Source: Gemmatimonadota bacterium (GTDB lineage Bacteria > Gemmatimonadota > Gemmatimonadetes > Longimicrobiales > Longimicrobiaceae). Taken from it: DNA of 36,802 nucleotides. Below the pieces are notes generated by a model. That model ran no database searches. It had not been told where the DNA came from and saw only the letters and a program-made list of their open reading frames with translations. Positions 25,906 through 36,802 of the stretch are shown piece by piece. The stretch spans positions 1-36,802 of the forward strand of contig JAQBQD010000131.1 of assembly GCA_028287185.1 (NCBI GenBank), read 5' to 3'. A program made the translations under genes and the position numbers. How positions within the stretch are numbered: the first letter of the stretch is position 1; every line of letters starts with the position of its first letter.

Positions 25906-26946
25906 GTCCGCTCCTGATTGCTTCGGTTCGCGGCGGGCGTCCGGGCCCGTGAGGGGCCGGGCACGGCGCGGGGAGAGTGCGCATGCGCCCCGTTCCCGGG
26001 TGGTTTCCGGGAGAGGCGCGGCGTGGATTGGGATAGGGCCCTGCGTCGGCTGGGTGGGATCACCAAGCCGGCTGCGCGCGGCGGGTGGGTGCCCGCCGAA
26101 CGTTCCTGCACCGGGGCGGAGTGCATCTCCCCCGCTTGCCGGTCCTACAGGCGAAAAAGATTAACCACACCCGGCGCGGAACGCAATACATTTCACGACC
26201 GACAGGGGAGGCGCCACCTGCGGGGTTGCTTGCGCGGGCAGCCCCAGGCGACGTGCCTTTCGCGACACTCGGCTCGCAAACATACGAATTTCACGCGCCC
26301 CGCGATACGGACGCGCCGTCACGGATCAGCAGGCGTTCCCGCCATGGCGACGGCGTACCGTTCACCGCATCCTCCCGACCCTCGCGAACGGCGCTCCCCA
26401 ACGGCCGTCGGAGACCGCGGAACCCCTGCGGAACCGCGTCGACGGGGTCCCGAACGGGAACACCTGTACCCCCCGGGGAACGCCGTCGGAGGCTTGACCG
26501 GCCGCCACACGCTACAACTGCAAACTGCGACATCGGTTGCGACCACTACGGCGCCACCTCCACGCACTGTCGTCACGCCGCCGGACAGCGGATCGCGACG
26601 CGGGATCGGCTCATCGGAGTGCTCCACAACACACTATCGCGAGCGAAGTCGGCAGGATCGGAGCTTCGATAGATGGACGGCGAGGTCGACAGCAGGCGGC
26701 GGATTCGGAGATCGCCCACGGAGCGGAATCGGGCGATGCCAGGAGCGACGGAGGCGCGGGGGTGGCGGTGCTACGGATACGCGGCCCGGGCGTCGAAGCT
26801 CGCCGGGACAACGGGCGCTGACCACTTGAACCTGACGACGCGGTTCTGATCAACTTCGATCCCGTCGACCGATCCCGAACGCGAAATAGGGACCGACGAA
26901 CGGCGGAGGCGGGGCGTTGGACCGGCGGGATGCAGGGGGATATGCA
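25906..26946. other. About 1 kb without a recognisable gene
   Basis: Between the cohesin-like gene and the L27 terminator no reading frame has a recognisable product; the frames present look like chance openings in GC-rich DNA. An AT-richer patch around 26150-26195 is the most promoter-like stretch for the downstream minus-strand operon, but no element meets consensus at normal spacing. A regulatory RNA or a gene of an unknown family cannot be excluded. Confidence 0.3.
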
Positions 26947-26980
26947 AGGAGCCGCTCCGGCGCGTGCCGGAGCGGCTCCT
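26947..26980 (-). terminator. Terminator of the rplU-rpmA operon
   Basis: A perfect 15-bp inverted repeat (26947-26961 with 26966-26980) with a 4-base loop lies about 20 bases past the rpmA stop. It is GC-rich with only a short weak T-run after it. Confidence 0.7.
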
Positions 26981-27002
26981 CGACCTCGCCGGATGGACCG
27001 GG

Positions 27003-27290
27003 TCAGTCGGCGGCGACCGCGAGCTCGGTTTCCGCGGGAAGCGGGATCACCGAGACGAGCTTGCGCTTCTTGTCCTTGCGGCCGAACTGCACGAAGCCGT
27101 CGACCAGGGCGAAGAGCGTGTCGTCGTTGGCGCGGGCGACGTTCTCACCCGGATGGATCTTGGTGCCGCGCTGGCGCATGAGGATGTTGCCCGCGCGCAC
27201 GCGCTCGCCGCCGAACTTCTTCACGCCCAGGCGCTGGGCGTTCGAGTCGCGGCCGTTGCGGGTAGAACCGCCGCCTTTCTTGTGTGCCAT
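27003..27290 (-). CDS. rpmA: Ribosomal protein bL27
   Basis: This 95-residue large-subunit protein begins [20 protein letters not shown] and continues [22 protein letters not shown], the standard bL27 pattern, ending in an acidic tail. The N-terminus reaches the peptidyl-transferase centre. A strong AGGAG lies before the ATG at 27290. It follows rplU by 15 bases and is cotranscribed, the universal L21-L27 order. Confidence 0.97.
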   Translation of the reverse strand: MAHKKGGGSTRNGRDSNAQRLGVKKFGGERVRAGNILMRQRGTKIHPGENVARANDDTLFALVDGFVQFGRKDKKRKLVSVIPLPAETELAVAAD

Positions 27291-27305
27291 TGATCAGCGC
27301 TCCTT

Positions 27306-27620
27306 TCAGCCGAGGTTGATCTCGTTGATGCGGACCTCGGTGAACTTCTGCCGGTGGCCCTGCTTGCGGCGGTAGTTCTTGCGGCGCTTGTGCTTGAAGA
27401 TGATGATCTTCTCGCCCTTGCCGTGCCGGACCACCTCGGCGGTCACCGCCGCGCCCGACACGCCCGGAAGGCCCACCTTGATCGTGTCGCCGTCCGCGCC
27501 CAGCAGGACGTCGTCGAAGGTGACGACCTCACCGGCCTCGATGTCCAGCGACGGAATGCGAATGTTCTTGCCCGGCTCGGCACGGAACTGCTTCCCGCCG
27601 GTGCGGATGATGGCGTACAT
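27306..27620 (-). CDS. rplU: Ribosomal protein bL21
   Basis: This 104-residue protein starts [25 protein letters not shown], with the C-terminal [21 protein letters not shown] typical of bL21. It binds 23S rRNA. GGGGAG precedes the ATG. Its promoter is at 27674-27702, in the gap after the RNase G gene. Confidence 0.97.
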   Translation of the reverse strand: MYAIIRTGGKQFRAEPGKNIRIPSLDIEAGEVVTFDDVLLGADGDTIKVGLPGVSGAAVTAEVVRHGKGEKIIIFKHKRRKNYRRKQGHRQKFTEVRINEINLG

Positions 27621-27673
27621 GTGACGAACTCCCCGTACGGGACCGGTGTCCAGAAAAACTGCGCAAGACGAAC

Positions 27674-27702
27674 AATATCGCCAGAAACGGCGGCCCTGTC
27701 AA
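27674..27702 (-). promoter_or_regulatory. Promoter of rplU-rpmA
   Basis: On the minus strand a perfect TTGACA (27697-27702) is followed by 17 bases and GATATT (27674-27679), or 19 bases and TATTGT (27672-27677). Transcription would start about 45-55 bases before the rplU ATG. Confidence 0.6.
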
Positions 27703-27838
27703 CCGCAGGACCCGGCTCGCTTCGGCAGGGCCTCCCCCGGGCTTCCGGTGGAAGGCCGTGCCTCCCCTTCGACCCCACGAGTTCCGGAAACGCGACGGAA
27801 CCGGCGCAGCCGGACGCCGCCCTTTCGCGCGACCGCCG

Positions 27839-29428
27839 TCAGCCCAGCGCGTAGCGGGACGACAAGTCCTGGTGGCCGTTGGCGGCCAGCACGCGGAACT
27901 GGTCGGGCTGCATGAGCGGATCGTCGCGCAGCACCACCTGGATGCGGTGCTGCTTGTCCAGCGCGCGCAGGAAGCCGGGCTCGTCCTCGAGGATGTAGAG
28001 GGCCACGTCGGGGTGCACCCGCACCATCAGCGCCTTCTCCTTGCCCTCGGCGGCGGCGCGGCGCACGGCCCGCTCCATCCGGCGCACCAGCGTCTCGGGG
28101 GTGAAGATGCGGCCCGTGCCGGCGCAGGTGGGGCACGGAGCCGTCTGCGTCTGGTAGAGCGAGGGGCGCACCCGCTGGCGCGTCATCTCGATCAGGCCCA
28201 GCTCCGATACCTGGAACGCCTTGGTGCGCGCCCGGTCGCGCGACAGGTGGGTGCGCAGCTCCTGCAGCACGCGCTCGCGGTTCTGCTTCGACTCCATGTC
28301 GATGAAGTCGCAGACGATGATGCCGCCCACGTCGCGCAGGCGCACCTGGCGGGCGATCTCGCGCGCCGCGTCCAGGTTCGTCTTCAGGATCGTCTTCTCG
28401 GGATCCTTCTTGCCCGTGTAGCGCCCCGTGTTGACGTCGATGGAAACCAGCGCCTCGGTGGGCTCCACGACGATGTAGCCGCCCGAGGGGAGGTTCACCC
28501 GGCGCTGGAAGGCGTCCTGGATCGCCGACTCCAGCCCGTACGCGTCGAACAGCGGCGTGGGCTCCTCGTACAGGCGCACGCGCTCGATGAGGGTGGGATC
28601 CACCTCCTCCAGGTACTGCCGCACGTCGTCGTAGACCTCCTTCCGGTCCACGATCAGCGCGTCCACCTTCTGCGAGAAGAGGTCGCGGATGATGCCGGCG
28701 ACCAGCTTCGCCTCGCGGCGCACCACGGCCGGCGCGCGGGCGCGGGCCTTCTTCTTCTGGATCTGCTTCCAGGTGTCCTGCAGCGACTTGAGCTCGCGCA
28801 CGAAGGTCTCGCGCGTGAGCTCCTCGCCCACCGTGCGCACGATCACGCCGCCCGAGTTGGGGGGCAGCGCCTCCTTGGCCAGCGCGCGCAGCCGGGCCCG
28901 CTCCTCGCGGTCGTCGATCTTGCGCGACACGCCCACGTGGTCCGAGCCGGGCATGTAGACCAGGAAGCGGCCCGGCAGCGAGATGTGGGCGGTGACGCGC
29001 GGGCCCTTGGTGCTGATGGGCTCCTTCGACACCTGCACCAGCAGCTCCTGGCCCTTCTTCACCACGTCCTGGATGGGCGGGAAGTGGCGCGGGCGCCTGC
29101 CCCGGCCTCCTCCTCCGCCGCCCTCCTCCTCGGCCTCGCCCTCGGCGGGGGCGTCCTCCTCCTCCACGGGCGGCGTCTCCACGCCGTCGTCGCCCTCCTC
29201 CTCAAGGGCCACGTCCGAGACGTGCAGGAAGGCCGCCTTCTCGGTGCCGATGTCGACGAAGGCCGCCTGGATGCCGGGCAGGACGGCTTCCACCCTGCCC
29301 AGGTAGATGTCGCCCACCATGCGCGTGGCGTCGGGGCGGTCGAGCATCAGCTCGACCACCACGTCGTCCTCAAGGATCGCGACGCGCGTCTCCTTGGCGG
29401 TGGTGTTCATCAGGATCTCGCGCTTCAC
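27839..29428 (-). CDS. rng: Ribonuclease G (Rne/Rng family)
   Basis: This 529-residue protein begins MKREILMNTTAKETRVAILED, as RNase G proteins do. An S1-type RNA-binding region (about 39-160) is interrupted by an acidic, glycine-rich insertion (about 77-110, EEEDAPAEGEAEEEGG). The catalytic DNase I-like core carries D331 (SIDVNTG) and D374 (CDFIDM), which bind the metal. The zinc-link CPTC (C432, C435) joins the dimers. It lacks the long C-terminal degradosome scaffold of RNase E. I chose the GTG at 29428 because of a strong AAGGGGGG upstream; the internal ATG at 29410 would lose MKREIL. Expected roles are 16S rRNA 5' maturation and mRNA decay. Confidence 0.92.
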   Translation of the reverse strand: MKREILMNTTAKETRVAILEDDVVVELMLDRPDATRMVGDIYLGRVEAVLPGIQAAFVDIGTEKAAFLHVSDVALEEEGDDGVETPPVEEEDAPAEGEAEEEGGGGGGRGRRPRHFPPIQDVVKKGQELLVQVSKEPISTKGPRVTAHISLPGRFLVYMPGSDHVGVSRKIDDREERARLRALAKEALPPNSGGVIVRTVGEELTRETFVRELKSLQDTWKQIQKKKARARAPAVVRREAKLVAGIIRDLFSQKVDALIVDRKEVYDDVRQYLEEVDPTLIERVRLYEEPTPLFDAYGLESAIQDAFQRRVNLPSGGYIVVEPTEALVSIDVNTGRYTGKKDPEKTILKTNLDAAREIARQVRLRDVGGIIVCDFIDMESKQNRERVLQELRTHLSRDRARTKAFQVSELGLIEMTRQRVRPSLYQTQTAPCPTCAGTGRIFTPETLVRRMERAVRRAAAEGKEKALMVRVHPDVALYILEDEPGFLRALDKQHRIQVVLRDDPLMQPDQFRVLAANGHQDLSSRYALG

Positions 29429-29570
29429 GCGGCCCCCCTTGCGGGCGGCACGTGGCCGCGTCCGTCCGCGCGTGCGCGGCGGCCGCGGAAGGCGCCGTCG
29501 CGCGCTCCGGCCATTCTTTCGTGGTGCATCTCTTCCCTGGCGCCGCCTCCGCGTGGCGGGGCGGCGCGGC

Positions 29571-30782
29571 TCAATGACTCAGTTCCCGCAGGATGTGGCG
29601 GGCGATCACCAGGCGCTGGATCTCGCTGGTGCCTTCGCCGATCTCGCAGATCTTGGCGTCGCGCATCATGCGCTCCACCGGATATTCGTTCGTGTATCCG
29701 TAGCCGCCGTGCACCTGCACCGCCTTGGTGGTGATGCGCATCGCCGCTTCCGAGGCGAAGAGCTTGGCCATGGACGCCTCCTTGGTGAAGGGGCGTCCCT
29801 GCTCCTTGAGCCAGGCGGCGTGGTAGACGAGGTGCTTGGCGGCCTCGATCTCGGTGGCCATGTCGGCCAGCATGAACTGGATGCCCTGGAACTCCGAGAT
29901 GGCCTGGCCGAACTGCTTCCGCTCCGTGGCGTACCGCCGCGCGGCCTCGTAGGCCCCCTCGGCGATGCCCAGCGACAGCGCGCCGATGCCGATGCGCCCC
30001 GAGTCCAGCGTGCGCAGGAAGTTGACGAACCCCTTGCCCACCTCGCCCAGCACGTTGGCGTCGGGCACGAAGGCGTTGTCGAACACCAGCTCGCGCGTGT
30101 CCGAGGCGCGCCACCCCATCTTGTCCTCCTTCTTCCCCGCCCGCACCCCGTCGATGAACTCCAGCGCGTCGGAGTGCCCCACGCCCACCTCGCGGGCGCG
30201 GTCCAGGTCCGTGGTGGGCTTGGTGACGATGAACGAGGTGATCCCCTTGGGCCCCGCCTTTCGGTCGGTCACCGCCGTGGCGACGAACACCTCGCCGACG
30301 CCGGCGTGGGTGATGAAGATCTTGCTTCCGTTCAGGATCCAGCCGCCGTCCGCACGCGTGGCCGTGGTCTGCGTGCCGCCTGCGTCCGACCCTGCACCCG
30401 GCTCGGTGAGCCCGAAGCCGCCCAGAACCTGGCCCGAGGCCAGCAGCGGGACGAAGCGCTCCTTCTGCTCCTGCGTGCCGAAGGCCACGATGGGCGAGGT
30501 GCCCAGCGTGGTGTGCGCCGAGACCGTGATGGCGTGCGAGGCATCGACCTTCGCCAGCTCGTGGATGACGATCATGTAGGCGATGCCGTCCATCCCCGCG
30601 CCGCCCAGCTCCTCGGGCCAGGGGATGCCGAAGAGGCCCAGCTCGCCCATCTTCCTGACGTTCTCCCACGGGAACGCGGACGTGACGTCCAGCTCCCGCG
30701 CGACGGGCGCGATCTCGTTGCGGGCGAAATCGCGAACCATGTCGCGGATCATCAGGTGGTTCTCGTCGAAGTACCGTTCCAT
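29571..30782 (-). CDS. Acyl-CoA dehydrogenase
   Basis: This 403-residue flavoenzyme of the short-/medium-chain type has the standard order: an N-terminal helical domain, a beta domain with GFGLTEPGAGSDAGG (FAD contact), and a C-terminal helical domain. That domain has RKQFGQAISEFQG, QVHGGYGYTNEYPVERMMRDAKI and the catalytic base E383 in GEGTSEIQR. It desaturates acyl-CoA to enoyl-CoA and passes electrons to ETF. Unlike typical members of about 380 residues, it carries about 25 extra residues (about 189-213, from TTDLDRAREVG to DGVRAG) just before KKEDKMGWRASDTR, close to the substrate and FAD pocket. Substrate preference is unknown. No obvious Shine-Dalgarno motif is seen. Confidence 0.92.
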   Translation of the reverse strand: MERYFDENHLMIRDMVRDFARNEIAPVARELDVTSAFPWENVRKMGELGLFGIPWPEELGGAGMDGIAYMIVIHELAKVDASHAITVSAHTTLGTSPIVAFGTQEQKERFVPLLASGQVLGGFGLTEPGAGSDAGGTQTTATRADGGWILNGSKIFITHAGVGEVFVATAVTDRKAGPKGITSFIVTKPTTDLDRAREVGVGHSDALEFIDGVRAGKKEDKMGWRASDTRELVFDNAFVPDANVLGEVGKGFVNFLRTLDSGRIGIGALSLGIAEGAYEAARRYATERKQFGQAISEFQGIQFMLADMATEIEAAKHLVYHAAWLKEQGRPFTKEASMAKLFASEAAMRITTKAVQVHGGYGYTNEYPVERMMRDAKICEIGEGTSEIQRLVIARHILRELSH

Positions 30783-30887
30783 GGCGCCGGCAGGAGGTGT
30801 CGTCGGGCGGAGCGCCCGTAAAAACGAGTGAATGTACGCGGTGCGGGGCCGCTCCGAAAGGGAGCAGCGCGCCGCGGCCCGGGCCCC

Positions 30888-33383
30888 TCAGCCCCCCGAC
30901 AGCGCCCGGAGGAACGCCTCGCCGTACTTCTCCAGCTTGGCGGCGCCCACCCCGGGCACCTCCAGCATCTCATGCTCCGTGCCGGGACGCCGCCGCGCCA
31001 GCTCGATGAGCGTGCGGTCGGGGAAGACGCAGTACGCCGGCAGCCCCGCCGCCTTCGCCAGCTCGCCGCGCAACGCCTTGAGCCGCCCGTACGTCGCCGA
31101 CTCCTCCGCGCTGGGCGGCGGCAGGTCGTCCGGCGCCGCCTTCGCCGCGCGCGTCCCGCTCCGCGCCGGCGGCCGCGCCTCCGCCGAGACGCCGGCGAGC
31201 CGCTCCTCCGCCGTGGGCCTTCCCCGCTCCGCCACGAAGGCGGCGATCGTCTCGAACAGCGCGTGCCCGTACCTCTCCAGCCGTCCGGGACCCACGCCGG
31301 AGATCAGCAGCGCGTCCTCGGGCGTCTCGGGCACCGCGGCGGAGATGGACTCCAGCATGGCGTCCGTGAAGACGATGAAGGGCGCGACGTCCGCCTTCCG
31401 CGCCAACTCGCGCCGCATCGTCCGCAGCCGCTGGAACAGCTCCTCCTGCCGCTCCGTGCGCGCCGGCCCGGGCGAGACCACGGGCTTCGCCGGCCGTCCC
31501 TCGGCCGAACGTCCCTCCGCCGCGCTCCACCCCCCCGCTGCGGAGGCCCGTGCACCGCGGTCCCTTCGACCTCCGCTCTTCGCCGCTCCCGCCGCTCCCG
31601 CCGCGTCCGCCACGCCCAGGCGCTCGGACAGCTCGCCGTGGCCGCCGAGGCAGTTGTCGCAGGCGCCGCATTCGTCCATCGCGGCCGGGTCGCCGAAGTA
31701 GTGCAGCACGTAGCCCCGGCGGCACCCGTCGGCGTAGGCGTAGCCCTGCATCTTCTGGAGCTTGCGGGCCTCCCGCGCGCGCTTCTCCTCCAGCGTCCGC
31801 CAGTCGATGGAGAGCCGCGCGGGGGGCGTGTTGCGGTCCAGCACCCACACGCCCTCGCCGGACGCGGACGCCCATTCGACGAACCCCTCGTCCTGCAGCC
31901 GGTCCAGCAGCTCCGTGGCCCGGGGGCGGCCGCCCGCCGCTTCAGCCAGGTCCCACCAGTCCAGGTCGGCCCCGCGGTACACCGCATCGCCGCCGCCCGC
32001 CTTCCACACGGCCCGCAGCAGGTGCAGCTCCGCCGCCCGCCCCTCCCCCAGGTCGCGCTTGATGCGGTCGGGCGTGGCGAGGAGGCGAAGGCGCACCTGC
32101 GCGGCGCCCGGCTGGATCGTCCTGACGACGCCCGCCTGCTCCAGCACGCGGATGGCGGAGGCCACCTGCCGGTCGCCCTTCACGTCGCGCAGCGTTCGCG
32201 CGAACTGGGGAAGGGGGAGCGAGAAGGTGCCCGCGGCGTCGCACCCGCGGCGCAGCCCCGCCAGCACCTCCTCCACCGCGCGGCGCGGCGGGTGCGCCTG
32301 GTCGATGAAGAACTCGTGCGTGAAGCGGTCCTGGTAGGCGTGCAGCAGCACGCAGTCGGCGTGCTCGCGGTCGCGGCCGGCGCGTCCCGCCTCCTGGTAG
32401 TACGCCTCCAGGTTCCCCGGCAGGTTGTAGTGCACGACGATGCGCACGTCGGCCTTGTCGATGCCCATGCCGAAGGCATTCGTGGCCACGACGACCGGGG
32501 CCTCGCCGCTCATGAAGGCTTCCTGCACGCGCTTGCGCTCGGGGTCCGCCAGCCCCGCGTGGTAGCCCACGGCCCGCACGCCCACGCCGGTGAGCAGCGC
32601 GGTGAGCGCGTCCACGTTCTTGCGCGTGGAGGCGTAGACCACGGCCGAACCCGTGCGCCCGCGCAGCAGCTTGAGCAGCAGGCGGTCCTTCTCGGAGTCG
32701 TTCTTGGCGGCCAGCACGTGCCACACCAGGTTGCGCCGGTCGAACCCCGTCACCAGCTCGTGCGGCTGGTGCAGGCCGAGCTGGCGGATGATGTCCTTCC
32801 GGACCTCGGGCGTGGCCGTGGCCGTGAGCGCCGCGATGGGGGGGTTGCCCAGCATCTCGCGCACCTGCCCCAGCCGCAGGTACGATGGGCGGAAGTCGTG
32901 CCCCCACTCGGACACGCAGTGCGCCTCGTCCACCGCCAGCAGCGACACGTCCAGCCGCGAAAGCCGCCGCGTGAACGACTCGCTGTCGAAGCGCTCCGGC
33001 GCCACGTACAGCAGGCGAACCTCGCCGCGCTCGGCCGCCTCCAGCCGCGCGAACATCTCGCCCGAGGCGAGCGAGCTGTTCACGTAGGTGGCGGGGACGT
33101 TCAGCGCCTCCAGGGCGTCCACCTGGTCCTTCATCAGCGAGATGAGGGGCGAGACGACGAGCGTGACGCCCGGCAGCATCATCCCCGGCACCTGGTAGCA
33201 CAGGCTCTTGCCGCCGCCCGTGGGCATCACCGTCAGGCTGTCGCCGCCCGACAGCACGTTGCGGACGGCCTGGTCCTGCCCGGCGCGGAAGTCGTCGAAC
33301 CCCCACCAGCGGCGGAGCACGGCGCGCGCTTCGTCGAGCGCGGCCGGGGCGGCGGCGGCGGGGACAGCGGTTTCGGGCGGCAT
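30888..33383 (-). CDS. recQ: ATP-dependent DNA helicase RecQ with two HRDC domains
   Basis: The 831-residue helicase unwinds DNA in the 3'-5' direction. Walker A TGGGKS is at about 55-60 and the DEAH box at about 152-155. The arginine-finger region (EAYYQEAGRAGRDRE), the helicase C domain and the zinc-binding RQC start (GCRRGYVLHYFGDPAAMDECGACDNC region) are intact. A low-complexity alanine/glycine/arginine linker follows the zinc domain. Two HRDC domains end the protein (about 640-715 and 755-828), compared with one in E. coli RecQ. I chose the ATG at 33383; an upstream GTG at 33464 adds unrelated residues. No strong ribosome binding site is seen. Confidence 0.93.
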   Translation of the reverse strand: MPPETAVPAAAAPAALDEARAVLRRWWGFDDFRAGQDQAVRNVLSGGDSLTVMPTGGGKSLCYQVPGMMLPGVTLVVSPLISLMKDQVDALEALNVPATYVNSSLASGEMFARLEAAERGEVRLLYVAPERFDSESFTRRLSRLDVSLLAVDEAHCVSEWGHDFRPSYLRLGQVREMLGNPPIAALTATATPEVRKDIIRQLGLHQPHELVTGFDRRNLVWHVLAAKNDSEKDRLLLKLLRGRTGSAVVYASTRKNVDALTALLTGVGVRAVGYHAGLADPERKRVQEAFMSGEAPVVVATNAFGMGIDKADVRIVVHYNLPGNLEAYYQEAGRAGRDREHADCVLLHAYQDRFTHEFFIDQAHPPRRAVEEVLAGLRRGCDAAGTFSLPLPQFARTLRDVKGDRQVASAIRVLEQAGVVRTIQPGAAQVRLRLLATPDRIKRDLGEGRAAELHLLRAVWKAGGGDAVYRGADLDWWDLAEAAGGRPRATELLDRLQDEGFVEWASASGEGVWVLDRNTPPARLSIDWRTLEEKRAREARKLQKMQGYAYADGCRRGYVLHYFGDPAAMDECGACDNCLGGHGELSERLGVADAAGAAGAAKSGGRRDRGARASAAGGWSAAEGRSAEGRPAKPVVSPGPARTERQEELFQRLRTMRRELARKADVAPFIVFTDAMLESISAAVPETPEDALLISGVGPGRLERYGHALFETIAAFVAERGRPTAEERLAGVSAEARPPARSGTRAAKAAPDDLPPPSAEESATYGRLKALRGELAKAAGLPAYCVFPDRTLIELARRRPGTEHEMLEVPGVGAAKLEKYGEAFLRALSGG

Positions 33384-33687
33384 GCGTCGGGGCTCGGGGA
33401 GGGTCGGGGACGGCGGTGCCAGTACACGGAAGCCGGCCGCGGGTTCGGTGCAGGTAGGGTGCACCCGGCCGGCGGCGGGACATTCTCGCCAGGACGCATT
33501 CGGAGCGCAAGGTGGACGGAGGGAGCGGCGTGCTCGCGAGCGCGGGACGCGGGGCGACTGGAGGCGGGGAGGGGATTCGGCGTCGGACCCTGGCGCCGCT
33601 CGAGAGCCGGGCTCCGCCGGTGGAGAGTGGGGAAGGACGGGTTTCGGGTGATGGGAGGGGTCTCAGGGGCGAGACGGGATCGGCCGC
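33384..33687. other. Gap between the kinase and recQ, nothing recognised
   Basis: This 304-base gap has no supported gene. It contains a short perfect palindrome GCTCGCGAGC (33532-33541) and no clear promoter for recQ. Confidence 0.3.
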
Positions 33688-36525
<2,838 letters not shown>

Positions 36526-36570
36526 CGGGGCTCCGGCCTGGCGCCGGGGCGAAGGGTGGACGGACCGTGC

Positions 36571-36602
36571 GCCGCGGCGCTCCGGGCGGGGAGCGCCGCG
36601 GC
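36571..36602 (-). promoter_or_regulatory. Hairpin in the presumed leader of the histidine kinase
   Basis: A perfect 13-bp GC-only stem (36571-36583 with 36590-36602) with a 6-base loop lies about 46 bases upstream of the ATG. It could be a 5' leader structure, or the terminator of a gene to the right of the window. Confidence 0.35.
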
Positions 36603-36678
36603 GGTGCGGGGCTGCCACGCCTTGCAAGAAGCGGGTCACCCACCCCGCCGGACGTTCCTCCCCCAACCGCTCCGGCCG

Positions 36679-36802
36679 TCGGTGGATCGGTGGATCGGTG
36701 GATCGGTGGATCGGTGGATCGGTGGATCGGTGGATCGGTGGATCGGTGGATCGGTGGATCGGTGGATCGGTGGATCGGTGGATCGGTGGATCGGTGGATC
36801 GG
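36679..36802. repeat. Perfect 8-bp tandem repeat running off the window
   Basis: The unit TCGGTGGA is repeated about 15.5 times without a mismatch from 36679 to the last base; the true length is unknown because the window ends inside it. Each unit boundary contains a GATC. The repeat lies about 150 bases upstream of the histidine kinase start. Confidence 0.95.

Noticed and set aside
26085..26853. Several reading frames of 80-300 codons in the 1-kb gap
   Set aside because: They overlap each other on both strands, start without ribosome binding sites, have biased composition and show no recognisable motif.
36679..36802. CRISPR array
   Set aside because: The repeat is a contiguous 8-bp microsatellite without spacers, and no cas genes are present.

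Overview
The window looks like a chromosomal segment from a high-GC, Gram-negative-type bacterium, most likely a member of the Gemmatimonadota (Longimicrobium-like). This is inferred from very high GC content, several lipoprotein signal peptides, large Ig-like/beta-helix surface proteins and three secreted 'microcystin-dependent' tail-collar proteins. I could not run a taxonomic search. Nearly all genes lie on the minus strand; the exception is a plus-strand fatty-acid/acyl-CoA block at 9.2-13.1 kb.

Layout, left to right. 0-5 kb: housekeeping genes on the minus strand: leucyl aminopeptidase, NADP isocitrate dehydrogenase, citrate synthase (with a good sigma70-type promoter) and a DksA/TraR zinc-finger protein. 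5.4-9.2 kb: an M30-type metalloprotease lipoprotein broken by a one-base frameshift, a tRNA-Leu(CAA) and a helical lipoprotein. 9.2-13.1 kb: a TetR regulator divergent from that lipoprotein, then thiolase, 3-hydroxyacyl-CoA dehydrogenase and a small DUF6916-like protein. This reads as a beta-oxidation or aromatic-acid (phenylacetate/adipate-like) block with its own regulator. Convergent terminators follow.

13.2-26 kb is the accessory surface region: a 1135-residue beta-helix lipoprotein, a GNAT acetyltransferase, three tandem tail-collar proteins, a 1930-residue secreted protein (N-terminal dockerin, Ig-like repeats, beta-helix) and a lipoprotein with a cohesin-like fold. The cohesin-like lipoprotein is transcribed immediately before the dockerin protein. 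I infer a cell-surface cohesin-dockerin docking pair. The giant protein and the 1135-residue lipoprotein share their C-terminal half, and the giant protein also shares an N-terminal module with the M30 lipoprotein.

27-36.8 kb returns to core genes on the minus strand: ribosomal proteins L27 and L21, RNase G, acyl-CoA dehydrogenase, RecQ helicase with two HRDC domains, and a soluble PAS-PAS-GAF-GAF hybrid-less sensor histidine kinase. The window ends inside a perfect 8-bp tandem repeat just upstream of the kinase.

Three promoters within 1 kb share the same -10 hexamer, TAGCTT, which may be a lineage preference. The stretch 25906-26946 (about 1 kb) has no convincing gene.
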